Below are positions 43,786-52,490 of a DNA stretch of 64,000 nucleotides, piece by piece. The position numbers and the translations under genes are program-made. The notes beneath the pieces were generated by a model that was not told where the DNA came from, did not search any database, and worked only from the letters and a program-made list of their open reading frames with translations. Source of the DNA: HyVt-105 sp049975425 (GTDB taxonomy: Bacteria > Bacteroidota > Bacteroidia > Bacteroidales > VadinHA17); assembly GCA_049975425.1 (NCBI GenBank), contig JBNGDI010000017.1, positions 1 to 64,000 of the forward strand, read 5' to 3'. Within the stretch, counting starts at the first letter, position 1, and every line of letters begins with the position of its first letter.

Positions 43786-44622
43786 ATGAAAAGAATACTT
43801 GTCCCCGTCGATTTTTCCAGGGACTCCATGAACGCCCTGGATGCTGCCATTTCGGTTGCCAACAAAATAGAAAGCAATATCCGGTTTATCCATGTGAGAA
43901 AAAACAAAGATTATGACGAGCCGTTTGTTATTGAGGGAAAAGATCAGGATTACGGCCAGACCGTGGAAGAATTCTGCGTGCGAATTGTGAGGGAGTACGG
44001 AAAGAAGCTCAAAAAGGGCAACATGGATTTTGTAATCAGGCACGGTAAAATATACAAGGGAATCATCGACCAGGCCAGGCTCGACAAATCCGGACTGATC
44101 ATGATGGGAACACATGGTGTTTCGGGGTTTGAAGAATTCTGGCTGGGAAGTAATGCCTACAGGGTGGTTTCAAAGGCTCCCTGTCCGGTTATTACCGTGC
44201 GTCACGGGTTCAAAAAGAAAAAATTCGGGAAGATACTGCTTCCCATAGATTCGAAAAGAGATACCAGGCAAAAAATACCGTTCACCACTGAACTGGCCAG
44301 ACTCCTGAATGCCGAATTACATGTTGTAGATTTCCGAACTACCGACCGTACGGATATTAAAACCCGTTTGAAGAAATATGCCGATCAGGCTTACGATTAT
44401 GCTACCGGGCATGGTGTGAGGGCAATACGGAGCAGTAAAAAAGGTGGGGATATCCCGGAAACCATTATTTCCTACGCCGTACACGAGGAAATTGACCTGA
44501 TATCCATTGTGACCTTCGAGAGAGGAACCCCTGCCAATATGGCACTCAGCACAAATGCCCAGCTGATGGTAAACCATTCACCCATTCCCATTCTGTCGAT
44601 TCATCCTTCAACGAGAAAGTAA
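43786..44622 (+). CDS. Universal stress protein with two Usp domains
   Basis: The 278-residue protein has two tandem UspA folds (about 1-143 and 145-278). The first starts KRILVPVDFSRDSMNAL and holds the nucleotide-type motif MGTHGVSGFEEFWLGS. The second starts KILLPIDSKRD and is less typical. Such proteins bind ATP and appear under stress or stasis. The stop and the next start share a base (TAATG), so it is coupled to a SPOR-domain gene. The physiological trigger is unknown. Confidence 0.9.
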   Translation: MKRILVPVDFSRDSMNALDAAISVANKIESNIRFIHVRKNKDYDEPFVIEGKDQDYGQTVEEFCVRIVREYGKKLKKGNMDFVIRHGKIYKGIIDQARLDKSGLIMMGTHGVSGFEEFWLGSNAYRVVSKAPCPVITVRHGFKKKKFGKILLPIDSKRDTRQKIPFTTELARLLNAELHVVDFRTTDRTDIKTRLKKYADQAYDYATGHGVRAIRSSKKGGDIPETIISYAVHEEIDLISIVTFERGTPANMALSTNAQLMVNHSPIPILSIHPSTRK

Positions 44623-45089
44623 TGCTGAAAAGGATCAGTTGTATCATTTTGTTATTATTTCCCCTGGTGGCAGAAGCGCAGAACGTTGAAGCCAGGGGGC
44701 GAGATACTGCAGGGAATGACCGGAATATGAACGGAACAATTGTGCCGGGTGAGCTCAGGATCTTTCAGGACAAACGAATCGACGATCTGATCCACCGGCA
44801 TGTTCAGCTCAATGCGGAACGTGGCGGACTGGACGGTTACCGCATTCAGATCTATTTTGGTTCGGGAGCCATGGGGAGGGAAGAAGCCAACGAACATCAT
44901 GCCAGAGCCCTCTCGTATTTTCCCGAGCTAAAAGTCCATTTGATCTATCAGTATTCCTATTATAAAGTGCGAATCGGTGATTTCCGGACACGGGAAGAAG
45001 CGTTCAGCTGGCACCGGAAAGTGAAACGCAGGTTTCCCAGTGCCTATATCGTCCCCGATATTATTGAATTTCCCAGGATCGATCTCTGA
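44622..45089 (+). CDS. Exported SPOR-domain-like protein
   Basis: The 155-residue protein has a signal peptide (about 1-19, ends AEAQ). From about residue 72 to 145 it shows a SPOR-like pattern (GYRIQIYFGSG, then HLIYQYSYYKVRIGDFRTREEA). SPOR domains bind denuded glycan strands of septal peptidoglycan. It overlaps the usp gene by one base. A cell-wall role is inferred from the domain only. Confidence 0.8.
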   Translation: MLKRISCIILLLFPLVAEAQNVEARGRDTAGNDRNMNGTIVPGELRIFQDKRIDDLIHRHVQLNAERGGLDGYRIQIYFGSGAMGREEANEHHARALSYFPELKVHLIYQYSYYKVRIGDFRTREEAFSWHRKVKRRFPSAYIVPDIIEFPRIDL

Positions 45090-45195
45090 CCCGCTACCCT
45101 GTCCTGTAAAAAAATGTTCATAAGTCGTCGGCATACCTCCCCGCACATGCCGGCCATTTGTTGTATTTTAGGCTGTCATTAATTGAGAATACATT

Positions 45196-46602
45196 ATGGG
45201 GGGTATTTTTGGCACGGTATCACATGCCGATTGTGTAACCGATCTTTTTTATGGAACCGATTATCATTCCCACCTGGGAACCAAACGGGCGGGAATGTGT
45301 GTTTATGATCGGGGAGAATTTATTCGAAGCATCCACAGTATTGAAGATTCCTATTTCCGTACCAAGTTTGAACCGGATCTTCCTAAATTCAGGGGCAATA
45401 TGGGTATTGGTGTTATCAGCGATACTGACAACCAGCCCATTCTGATTCATTCCCACCTGGGCCGGTATGCGGTGGTAACCGTGGGAAAAATCCTGAACAT
45501 GGACGAACTTGAAAAACGGATGCTGAAACAACACAGGCATTTTTCGGAAACCACCCAGGCCGGCACCAATCCTTCGGAAATGGTGGCCATGCTGATGGAT
45601 GAGGAGAAAAACTTTGCAGATGGCATCGAAAATGTGAGGGAACGGATCAGAGGGTCGTGTACGTTCATGGTACTGACCCCTGAGGGAATTTATGCCGCCC
45701 GCGACAGGCTTGGGCGAACCCCGCTGGCCATTGGAAGGAAGAATGGGAGCTGGGCCGTGGCTTCAGAAACTTCCGCTTTCCCTACACTGGGGTATGAACT
45801 GGAATACCAGCTGGGTCCCAATGAACTGGTTTTTATATCCCCCGAAGAATATAAAAGGGTGATCCCCCCAGGTTCAAGAATGCAGGTATGCGCATTTCTC
45901 TGGGTTTATTACGGATATCCGGCCGCAGAATACGAAGGGGTGGGGGTTGAACCCACCAGGTACCGTTGCGGAGCGGAACTAGCCAGAAAAGATGACACGG
46001 AAGCCGACCTGGTATCGGGAATACCCGATTCGGGAGTGGGTCATGCCATTGGGTATGCCATGGAAAAGAGAATCCCTTATATGAGGCCTTATGTGAAATA
46101 TACTCCCACATGGCCCCGTAGTTTCATGCCTTCACGCCAGGAAACACGCGAACTGGTGGCCAGGATGAAGCTGATTCCTGTGCGTGAGGTGATTGAAGGA
46201 AAAAGGATTGTATTCTGCGACGATTCCATTGTACGCGGTACGCAATTGCTCGATACCATCAGGGTATTGAACCATTATGGTGCGAAGGAAACCCACATGC
46301 GGGTGGCCTGCCCTCCCCTGGTATATGCCTGTGATTTTCTGAACTTCTCGGCCAGCAAATCGGTTGCCGAACTGGCCAGCAGAAAAGCCATGCTAAAACT
46401 GGAAGGAAGGGCAGACGGAGACGCCAGGGAATATGCCACAGCCGGTACAGCAAAATATCAGGCCATGGTGGAAGAAATCAGAAAGCGGATCGGATTGACA
46501 ACCCTTGTTTATCAGAATATTGACGATCTGGTAATGGCTATTGGTCTTCCAAAGGAAAAAATATGCACCCATTGTTTCGACGGCTCCAGTTTTGACCGCT
46601 GA
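45196..46602 (+). CDS. PurF-like amidophosphoribosyltransferase lacking the N-terminal catalytic Cys
   Basis: The 468-residue protein has the Ntn-glutaminase fold joined to a phosphoribosyltransferase domain with the PRPP loop FCDDSIVRGTQ (340-350). Standard PurF exposes a catalytic cysteine at the mature N-terminus (CGI). Here the start is MGGIFGT, with Gly in that place and no nearby substitute. Four cysteines (C232, C379, C457 and C460, the last two as CTHC) align with the 4Fe-4S ligands of Bacillus PurF. Free ammonia or another glutaminase would be needed. The next gene is a second PurF-like protein. The activity is uncertain. Confidence 0.88.
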   Translation: MGGIFGTVSHADCVTDLFYGTDYHSHLGTKRAGMCVYDRGEFIRSIHSIEDSYFRTKFEPDLPKFRGNMGIGVISDTDNQPILIHSHLGRYAVVTVGKILNMDELEKRMLKQHRHFSETTQAGTNPSEMVAMLMDEEKNFADGIENVRERIRGSCTFMVLTPEGIYAARDRLGRTPLAIGRKNGSWAVASETSAFPTLGYELEYQLGPNELVFISPEEYKRVIPPGSRMQVCAFLWVYYGYPAAEYEGVGVEPTRYRCGAELARKDDTEADLVSGIPDSGVGHAIGYAMEKRIPYMRPYVKYTPTWPRSFMPSRQETRELVARMKLIPVREVIEGKRIVFCDDSIVRGTQLLDTIRVLNHYGAKETHMRVACPPLVYACDFLNFSASKSVAELASRKAMLKLEGRADGDAREYATAGTAKYQAMVEEIRKRIGLTTLVYQNIDDLVMAIGLPKEKICTHCFDGSSFDR

Positions 46603-46612
46603 AAAATTGCTG

Positions 46613-46645
46613 CGGTAAAGAACCGGTAAAGAACCGGTAAAGAAC
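46613..46645. repeat. Three exact 11-bp tandem repeats
   Basis: CGGTAAAGAAC occurs three times in a row, 11 bases after the stop of the first PurF-like gene. It does not form a hairpin or code for anything. It could be slippage or a protein site. Confidence 0.8.
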
Positions 46646-46692
46646 CCGGAAGAATGTTTTCAGCCCTGCCGGCAGTGATTCATTAATTTCCG

Positions 46693-46700
46693 TATTTTTG
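46693..46700 (+). promoter_or_regulatory. -7 box for the second PurF-like gene
   Basis: TATTTTTG is a full TAnnTTTG match 23 bases before the ATG at 46723, so this gene probably has its own promoter. Confidence 0.5.
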
Positions 46701-46722
46701 CTCTGCGAAAAGAACATTCCGG

Positions 46723-48627
46723 ATGAGCGATGCAGTAAAACATGAATGCGGTATTGTTCTGTTCAGGTTGAGAAAACCCCTGGAATATTACCGGTTTAAG
46801 TACGGTTCCTGGCAATATGGACTGCGAAAGGTGTATCTGTTGATGGAAAAACAGCATAACCGCGGCCAGGACGGAGCCGGACTGGTGAATGTGAAAATCG
46901 ACCAGGAACCCGGGAAACAGTACATATTCCGTCAACGATCGAACAAATCTAATCCAATATATCTGATATTCAAAAAGATATACGATAATATCGAGGGTCT
47001 GATCTCCCGTGCAAATCCGTCGGTTGCCGAAGATCCGGGATGGGCCAGGGAAAATCTTCCTTTTGCGGGCGAATTATTTCTGGGGCATTTGAGGTACGGA
47101 ACGTTTGGCCTGAATAGCATCGATGCCGTTCATCCGGTTCTGCGCCTGAATAACTGGCGTTCCAGGAATCTTGCTTTGGCCGGGAATTTTAATCTGACAA
47201 ATGTGGACGAATTGTTCAGGATACTGATCGGTACGGGACAGCATCCCAGGGAATATTCCGATACGGTGACCATTCTTGAAAATATCGGTTATTACCTGGA
47301 TGAGGAGAACCAGGATATGTACCACCGCTACCTGGATCAGGGCGTACCCCGTGAGCAGATATCTTCCCTGATTGAAGAAAATATTGATCTTTCGGCTGTG
47401 TTGAGGCAGGCCAGCAAAAGATGGGACGGCGGCTATGCCATCGGCGGAATTGTGGGACACGGTGATGCCTTTGTTTTCCGTGATCCATGGGGGATACGGC
47501 CGGTTTATTACTATCATGACGAAGAAGTGGTGGTAGCTACCTCTGAAAGGCCGGTTATTCAAACGGTGTTGAATGTCAGATCGGAGGATGTATATGAATT
47601 GACACCGGGTTCAGCACTTATAGTCAGGAAAACCGGCCGGGTGGAAACGGTTTCCATTCGGGATACCGGCATCAAACGTTCCTGTTCGTTTGAAAGAATA
47701 TATTTTTCGCGGGGAGGAGATGCCGATATTTACCGGGAAAGAAAAAAACTGGGCGAACTGCTTACTTCACCGGTGCTGAAAGTAATTGATCATGACCTGC
47801 AGCATACGGTATTTTCATACATTCCCAATACCTCCGAATCTGCTTTTTACGGCCTGATTAAAGGCCTGCAGGAATACCTGCTGCAATGGCAGCAACGGCA
47901 GATCATGATGCTGGGGGCGAACCCCGATGAAGATCAGTTGAAAAATATACTGGCTTTCCGCCCGCGAATTGAAAAGGTTGCTATCAAGGATGTGAAACTC
48001 CGCACGTTTATTGCCCAGGAAAAGGGCAGGAATGACCTGGTGGAGCACGTGTATGATATTACCTACGGAACAGTGGAAGAAGAAAGAGATACCCTGGTGA
48101 TCATGGATGATTCAATTGTGAGGGGCACGACCCTGAAAAGAAGCATCCTGAAAATACTTGACCGGCTGAGGCCCAAAAAAATCGTGGTGGTTTCCTCTTC
48201 ACCCCAGATAAGATATCCCGATTGCTACGGGATTGATATGTCAAGGCTGGATCAGTTCATTGCTTTCCAGGCAGCTATTGCCCTGCTCAGGGAAAGGGGA
48301 ATGGAAGCGGTGATTAACGAGGTTTACCTGAAATGTAAGGAACAGGAAGCTTTTCCAAAGGAAAAGATCGTTAATCATGTTAAAAAAATATATGATCCTT
48401 TTACCCCCGAGGAAATATCCCGAAAAATAGCAGAACTGCTAAGAGATGAATCCATCAGGGCCGAAGTGGTGATTGTATACCAGACCATCGAAAATCTGCA
48501 CGAAGCCTGTCCGGGTCATACGGGTGACTGGTATTTTACGGGGGATTATCCTACGCCCGGGGGCAATAAAGTGGTCAGCACTGCCTTTATTCATTACATG
48601 GAAGGGAAACAGCAGCGTGCCTACTGA
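46723..48627 (+). CDS. purF: Amidophosphoribosyltransferase-like protein, long form with catalytic Cys
   Basis: The 634-residue protein keeps C9 in KHECGIV, which would be the N-terminal nucleophile after an 8-residue propeptide is removed. The glutaminase part has QHNRGQDGAG and GHLRYGTFG. The PRPP loop is MDDSIVRGTT (461-470). About 85 residues between (about 360-445) are unlike ordinary PurF, and the C-terminus is extended by about 100. C321 and a Cys in YPDCYGID match two Fe-S ligands, but a late CxxC pair is not clear. It catalyses the first purine step from PRPP and glutamine, or does so with its neighbour. Confidence 0.88.
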   Translation: MSDAVKHECGIVLFRLRKPLEYYRFKYGSWQYGLRKVYLLMEKQHNRGQDGAGLVNVKIDQEPGKQYIFRQRSNKSNPIYLIFKKIYDNIEGLISRANPSVAEDPGWARENLPFAGELFLGHLRYGTFGLNSIDAVHPVLRLNNWRSRNLALAGNFNLTNVDELFRILIGTGQHPREYSDTVTILENIGYYLDEENQDMYHRYLDQGVPREQISSLIEENIDLSAVLRQASKRWDGGYAIGGIVGHGDAFVFRDPWGIRPVYYYHDEEVVVATSERPVIQTVLNVRSEDVYELTPGSALIVRKTGRVETVSIRDTGIKRSCSFERIYFSRGGDADIYRERKKLGELLTSPVLKVIDHDLQHTVFSYIPNTSESAFYGLIKGLQEYLLQWQQRQIMMLGANPDEDQLKNILAFRPRIEKVAIKDVKLRTFIAQEKGRNDLVEHVYDITYGTVEEERDTLVIMDDSIVRGTTLKRSILKILDRLRPKKIVVVSSSPQIRYPDCYGIDMSRLDQFIAFQAAIALLRERGMEAVINEVYLKCKEQEAFPKEKIVNHVKKIYDPFTPEEISRKIAELLRDESIRAEVVIVYQTIENLHEACPGHTGDWYFTGDYPTPGGNKVVSTAFIHYMEGKQQRAY

Positions 48628-49580
48628 TCGTCTTCTCTTACTCTCTCGTCTTTGTCCAGGTCGAATGTGGAAATATGTCTTTCCACCTTGGATGGATAAA
48701 TATCGGGAATGGTTACCATCATAGCGGTTTCCTCCACATTCCCGAATGATTTGTTCACTGCTGTGCCGAATACCCTGAGCGAGTCGGAGAGATTGATGTA
48801 GGCATTGAACAGGGGCGGTATATTTTCACCCAGCGCCCTGACCTTCTGTGAAAGGATTTTGTAATTGTCCCTGAAGGTTTCTCCGGAAAAAAATTCACTT
48901 ACCTCTTTCTCATCTACCTCAATACGAACCGGTTTAATGGGGGTAATGAGTTTGTCGGGATCGGGGAAATGTTCATTCAGAAAATGCAGGATCATGTTCC
49001 GGGCCTTTCTGTTGAAGTGGGGGTACATGGTAACTTTCCCGAAAAAATATTTTACATGGGGGTTCATGACCACCAGGGCCCCCAGGCCATCCCACAGGTT
49101 GTCAAGGGCATAGAGGCTTTTTCTTGATCTGGCGGTTGACTGATAATCGGGCTGGACAAAGGACCGTCCCAGTTCAATGGTCAGGGGCAGGTATTCCCTG
49201 ATAAACTGATCTGAAAAACGAAACATTTCCGAGGTAGCAAGCATTTCGGGTATCATTTCCTTTCCATCCGGCCCCTGCCCGAGAATGAAACGATACCCCC
49301 CCAGGATCTCCCGGGCGTCGGGATCCCACACAATCAACTGCTGGTAAGGATACTCGGAAGTGTCAAATTCATCAATGTCTATTTCCTTTCCCGTACCTCC
49401 ACCGGCAGCACGGAAAGAAATTTCACGCAACCTGCCGATCTCGCGCATGATCATAGGAGAGTTCACATAATTGACGATATACAGCTCATTTCCACCGTTG
49501 TTCGTCTTCCTGACGAACTTTTCATAGGTGAGCTCCTCCAGGATCCTCTTCCTTGATACAGGTGCAATAATTTTCTTCAT
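48621..49580 (-). CDS. glsB: Glycine-lipid N-acyltransferase-like protein (GNAT fold)
   Basis: The 319-residue protein resembles OlsB/GlsB N-acyltransferases, with the segment LREISFRAAGGGTGKEIDIDEFD and a GNAT-type core (ELGRSFVQPDYQ). In Bacteroides, GlsB adds the first 3-hydroxy acyl chain to glycine. ATG 49580 is preferred to the in-frame TTG at 49598. It follows glsA by 53 bases on the same strand. Its stop overlaps that of the convergent purF by 7 bases. It could use ornithine or another amino acid instead. Confidence 0.82.
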   Translation of the reverse strand: MKKIIAPVSRKRILEELTYEKFVRKTNNGGNELYIVNYVNSPMIMREIGRLREISFRAAGGGTGKEIDIDEFDTSEYPYQQLIVWDPDAREILGGYRFILGQGPDGKEMIPEMLATSEMFRFSDQFIREYLPLTIELGRSFVQPDYQSTARSRKSLYALDNLWDGLGALVVMNPHVKYFFGKVTMYPHFNRKARNMILHFLNEHFPDPDKLITPIKPVRIEVDEKEVSEFFSGETFRDNYKILSQKVRALGENIPPLFNAYINLSDSLRVFGTAVNKSFGNVEETAMMVTIPDIYPSKVERHISTFDLDKDERVREDDQ

Positions 49581-49633
49581 ACGGGAGACAGAAATCAAAT
49601 ACTAAATTAATAAATTAATAAATCTGCAGAAAA

Positions 49634-50500
49634 TTATTTCAGGTGGGGGAAAAGCATATTGGGACTCTGTTCCAGGTTGTAAACATGGTATTTGAGCAGC
49701 TCTGCCCATTCAGCAGGAGAATGTCGCTTGTCAAAGGTGTCAAACGGAATGGGTTGACCTATGGTAAGCGTAATTTTCTTGTTTTTTTCCACCTGCTTGA
49801 ACATTTCATCAGGCAGGTATACCATTTCAATATTTGACCGGATCCCCAATATCACCCGCAAATTGGCCAGCCTGTAGAAAAAATTGGAATTTCTTCCGCT
49901 GAAATGCATCGGAACTATATCCCGCTGATATTGCCTGGCTTTTACAATAAAATTTTTTTTCCATTCCAGGTCCCTGATAATCCCTTTTCGTTTTCTGGAA
50001 CATAAACCAGCCGGGAAATAAAGTATCTGGGCATCGGAAGAATAAGCTTTCTCGATTTTCCGCGCATATTCCAGTGACTGGCGACCGTGTTTGTTTACGG
50101 GGATGAAAACCGGTTCCAGGTTACTAATATTCATCAGCAGGTCGTTTACAATGAACAGGACCTTCTCGTGATATTTCCCTATTTCATGGATAAAGACCAG
50201 TCCGTCAAGCCCCCCCAGGGGGTGATTTGATGCAAAGATGTAACGGCCTTCCCGGGGAATGTTATCTCTGCCAACCACCTCATATTCAATTTTCAGGTCT
50301 TCCAGTGCAGCTGCTATAAATTCCTTCCCACTGAGATGACCCCGCCGCCTGAGAAAATCGTTGAGCTCGTCCTGATGCACAATCCGTTTCAGATACCGCG
50401 GGATAAAACGGGGCAGCAATGCATATAATCGCGGATTTCTGCTTTTCAGAACATTCTCAACATCAATAAGTTGTATTTCTTTTTCCGCAGTATGTGCCAT
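49634..50500 (-). CDS. glsA: Lyso-glycine-lipid O-acyltransferase-like protein
   Basis: The 288-residue PlsC-family acyltransferase has the motif SNHPLGGLDGL, in which His and Asp are five residues apart (family norm four), and a later ILYFPAGLCSRKRKG. In Bacteroides, GlsA adds the second acyl chain to N-acyl glycine. Its pairing with glsB supports this. A -7 box lies 30 bases upstream, divergent from mraZ. The substrate is inferred from the neighbour. Confidence 0.82.
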   Translation of the reverse strand: MAHTAEKEIQLIDVENVLKSRNPRLYALLPRFIPRYLKRIVHQDELNDFLRRRGHLSGKEFIAAALEDLKIEYEVVGRDNIPREGRYIFASNHPLGGLDGLVFIHEIGKYHEKVLFIVNDLLMNISNLEPVFIPVNKHGRQSLEYARKIEKAYSSDAQILYFPAGLCSRKRKGIIRDLEWKKNFIVKARQYQRDIVPMHFSGRNSNFFYRLANLRVILGIRSNIEMVYLPDEMFKQVEKNKKITLTIGQPIPFDTFDKRHSPAEWAELLKYHVYNLEQSPNMLFPHLK

Positions 50501-50529
50501 GTTTTTCAGAGATTCTTCATTCCAGTTGT

Positions 50530-50537
50530 CAAAAATA
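50530..50537 (-). promoter_or_regulatory. -7 box for glsA-glsB
   Basis: The minus strand reads TATTTTTG, 30 bases before the glsA ATG. Confidence 0.45.
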
Positions 50538-50639
50538 AGAAAAAACAGGCTGAAACAGCAGATCCGGTGATATCTGTGAAAAAAATTCCCCTTTGCTGAA
50601 TCACTTCCGGGGTTTTTTCGTAAAACTTTTCAACAAAAG

Positions 50640-50674
50640 TGGTAAAAAATGGGAGAAAGTGGGTGAATGTGGGA
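50640..50674. promoter_or_regulatory. MraZ operator: TGGG repeats at 10-bp spacing
   Basis: TGGG starts at 50650, 50660 and 50670. A weaker TGGT starts at 50640, also in phase. Direct TGGGN repeats at 10-base spacing upstream of mraZ are the known MraZ binding site, so the dcw operon is probably autoregulated. A weak -7 element (TAATTTAG) lies at 50685-50692. Confidence 0.8.
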
Positions 50675-50710
50675 ATTTTTCTTTAATTTAGCCCTATTAA
50701 ATGATCTGTG

Positions 50711-51178
50711 ATGGCAACCTTTATTGGAGATTTTACATGTAAGGTTGATGCTAAAGGCAGGGTTATGCTGCCTTCTACTTTCAAAAGGCAACTGCCTGCT
50801 GAAGCCCAGGATACGTTTGTGGTAAAAAAAGATATTTTTGAACAATGTCTGGTGCTGTATCCCCTGCATGAATGGGAGCGGCAGAACCAGATCATCAGGG
50901 AGCGTATCAATCCCTACCGGAAGGACCACAACCGTTTCCTCCGAAATTTCTACCGGGGTGCGGCTGAACTGGTGCTGGACGGGAGTAACCGGATACTGAT
51001 TCCCAGGCGCCTTTTGGCAGAGGCGGGTATTTACAAAGAGGTAGTGCTGGCCGGTCAGGATTCACGTATTGAGATATGGCCGGCTGAAAGTTATGGCGGA
51101 ATAGAGGAATCTGAGGATGAATTCGCCTCCCTGGCCGAAAAGATCATGGGAGGAAGAACCAGTGAACAGGATGCATAA
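50711..51178 (+). CDS. mraZ: Transcriptional regulator MraZ
   Basis: MraZ is a double AbrB-fold (SpoVT-type) DNA-binding protein that controls the dcw operon. The 155-residue protein has the two repeats: FTCKVDAKGRVMLPSTFK (about 8-25) and LVLDGSNRILIPRRLL (about 86-101). ATG 50711 is used; a GTG three bases upstream adds one residue. Its operator is visible upstream. The stop overlaps the rsmH start by one base (TAATG). Confidence 0.95.
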   Translation: MATFIGDFTCKVDAKGRVMLPSTFKRQLPAEAQDTFVVKKDIFEQCLVLYPLHEWERQNQIIRERINPYRKDHNRFLRNFYRGAAELVLDGSNRILIPRRLLAEAGIYKEVVLAGQDSRIEIWPAESYGGIEESEDEFASLAEKIMGGRTSEQDA

Positions 51179-52080
51179 TGGATTATCATATACCGGTTCT
51201 TTTACAGGAGAGTATCGATGGCTTGCAGCTGAAACCTGAAGGAGTGTATGTGGATGCCACCTTCGGAGGGGGAGGGCATTCGCGGGAAATCCTGAAGAAT
51301 CTGAAAACCGGTCGTTTGATTGCTTTTGACCAGGATCCGGCATCAAAAGCAGATCATATCCATGACGAGCGGTTTTTGTTTGTAAGGCATAATTTCAGGT
51401 ATCTGAAGAATTTTCTTCGCTGGTTCGGCTTTGAGCAGGTTGACGGGGTGCTGGCCGATCTGGGAGTATCCTCCCATCAGCTCGACAGCCCGGGAAGGGG
51501 ATTTTCATACCGTGAAGATACGGAACTGGATATGAGGATGAATACGTATGCCCTGGAATCTGCGGCCGATGTTCTGAACAACCGACCGGAAGATGAGCTG
51601 AAAAGGATATTCCGTAATTACGGAGAGCTTCCCCGGGCTGCGGAACTGGCGACAAAAATCGTTGCTTTCCGCGCAGTGCATCCACTGGCAACTGTGGGGC
51701 ATCTGCTGGAAGCCATTGAGGGATTGATGCCGGCTGAAAGGCAGGCCAAATACCTTTCCCGGTTGTTTCAGGCCATTCGCATAGAGGTAAACCAGGAACT
51801 GGAATGCCTGAAAGAAATGCTGGAACAGTGTGCAGAGGTCATTCGCCCCGGGGGAAGGCTGGTAGTTATCACTTACCATTCCCTGGAAGACCGGATGGTG
51901 AAAAATTTTATCCGGTCGGGGAATATCCGGGGGATAATAGAAAAGGACCTGTACGGTCATTATGCCTGTCCGTTCCGTGCCATTAACCGAAGGGTGATTA
52001 TACCCGACCGGGACGAGATACGAAGGAATAAAAGGGCACGAAGCGCCAAACTGAGAATTGCAGAACGTGTGGATGAATAA
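51178..52080 (+). CDS. rsmH: 16S rRNA m4C1402 methyltransferase RsmH
   Basis: The 300-residue SAM methyltransferase has the motifs VDATFGGGGHS, FDQDP and DLGVSSHQLD. The C-terminal VTYHSLEDRMVK is the family signature. It modifies 16S rRNA C1402. It is the second gene of the dcw operon, coupled to mraZ. Confidence 0.96.
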   Translation: MDYHIPVLLQESIDGLQLKPEGVYVDATFGGGGHSREILKNLKTGRLIAFDQDPASKADHIHDERFLFVRHNFRYLKNFLRWFGFEQVDGVLADLGVSSHQLDSPGRGFSYREDTELDMRMNTYALESAADVLNNRPEDELKRIFRNYGELPRAAELATKIVAFRAVHPLATVGHLLEAIEGLMPAERQAKYLSRLFQAIRIEVNQELECLKEMLEQCAEVIRPGGRLVVITYHSLEDRMVKNFIRSGNIRGIIEKDLYGHYACPFRAINRRVIIPDRDEIRRNKRARSAKLRIAERVDE

Positions 52081-52086
52081 TATGCC

Positions 52087-52473
52087 ATGAGCCAGGAAAA
52101 GAAGAACATAGAATTTATTGGTGTAAAAGAACCTTCACGGGGAGGTAAACGGAGTGGGGTCAGGGAATTCCTTGATGGTACCCTGCTTACCCGCGAATCG
52201 GTGGTTAGGCAGCTGCCGTTTATTCTGTTCCTGACCTTCCTGCTTGTGGTGTATATAGGGAATCGCTATCATGCCGAACGCCTGGTAAGGCAGATCGATC
52301 GTCTGGAAAGAGTGGTGAAGGAGCTGAGGGCCGAGGCTATTTCCGTGGCTTCTGAATACAACCGGCTGAACAAACCTTCAGAAGTGTTCAGGCTGATAAA
52401 TGAAAAGGGACTGGGGCTGAAAGAATCGATGGAACCTCCGGTTAAACTTAATAGTACAGAAAGAAAGAAATAA
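52087..52473 (+). CDS. ftsL: FtsL-like cell-division protein
   Basis: The 128-residue bitopic protein has a charged N-terminus, one membrane helix (about 43-61) and a leucine-zipper-like periplasmic stretch (about 65-95). Sequence identity in this family is low; the call rests on topology and its place between rsmH and ftsI. FtsL bridges FtsB/FtsQ to the septal synthase. Confidence 0.85.
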   Translation: MSQEKKNIEFIGVKEPSRGGKRSGVREFLDGTLLTRESVVRQLPFILFLTFLLVVYIGNRYHAERLVRQIDRLERVVKELRAEAISVASEYNRLNKPSEVFRLINEKGLGLKESMEPPVKLNSTERKK

Positions 52474-52490
52474 GAACTGCTTTGCGAAGT

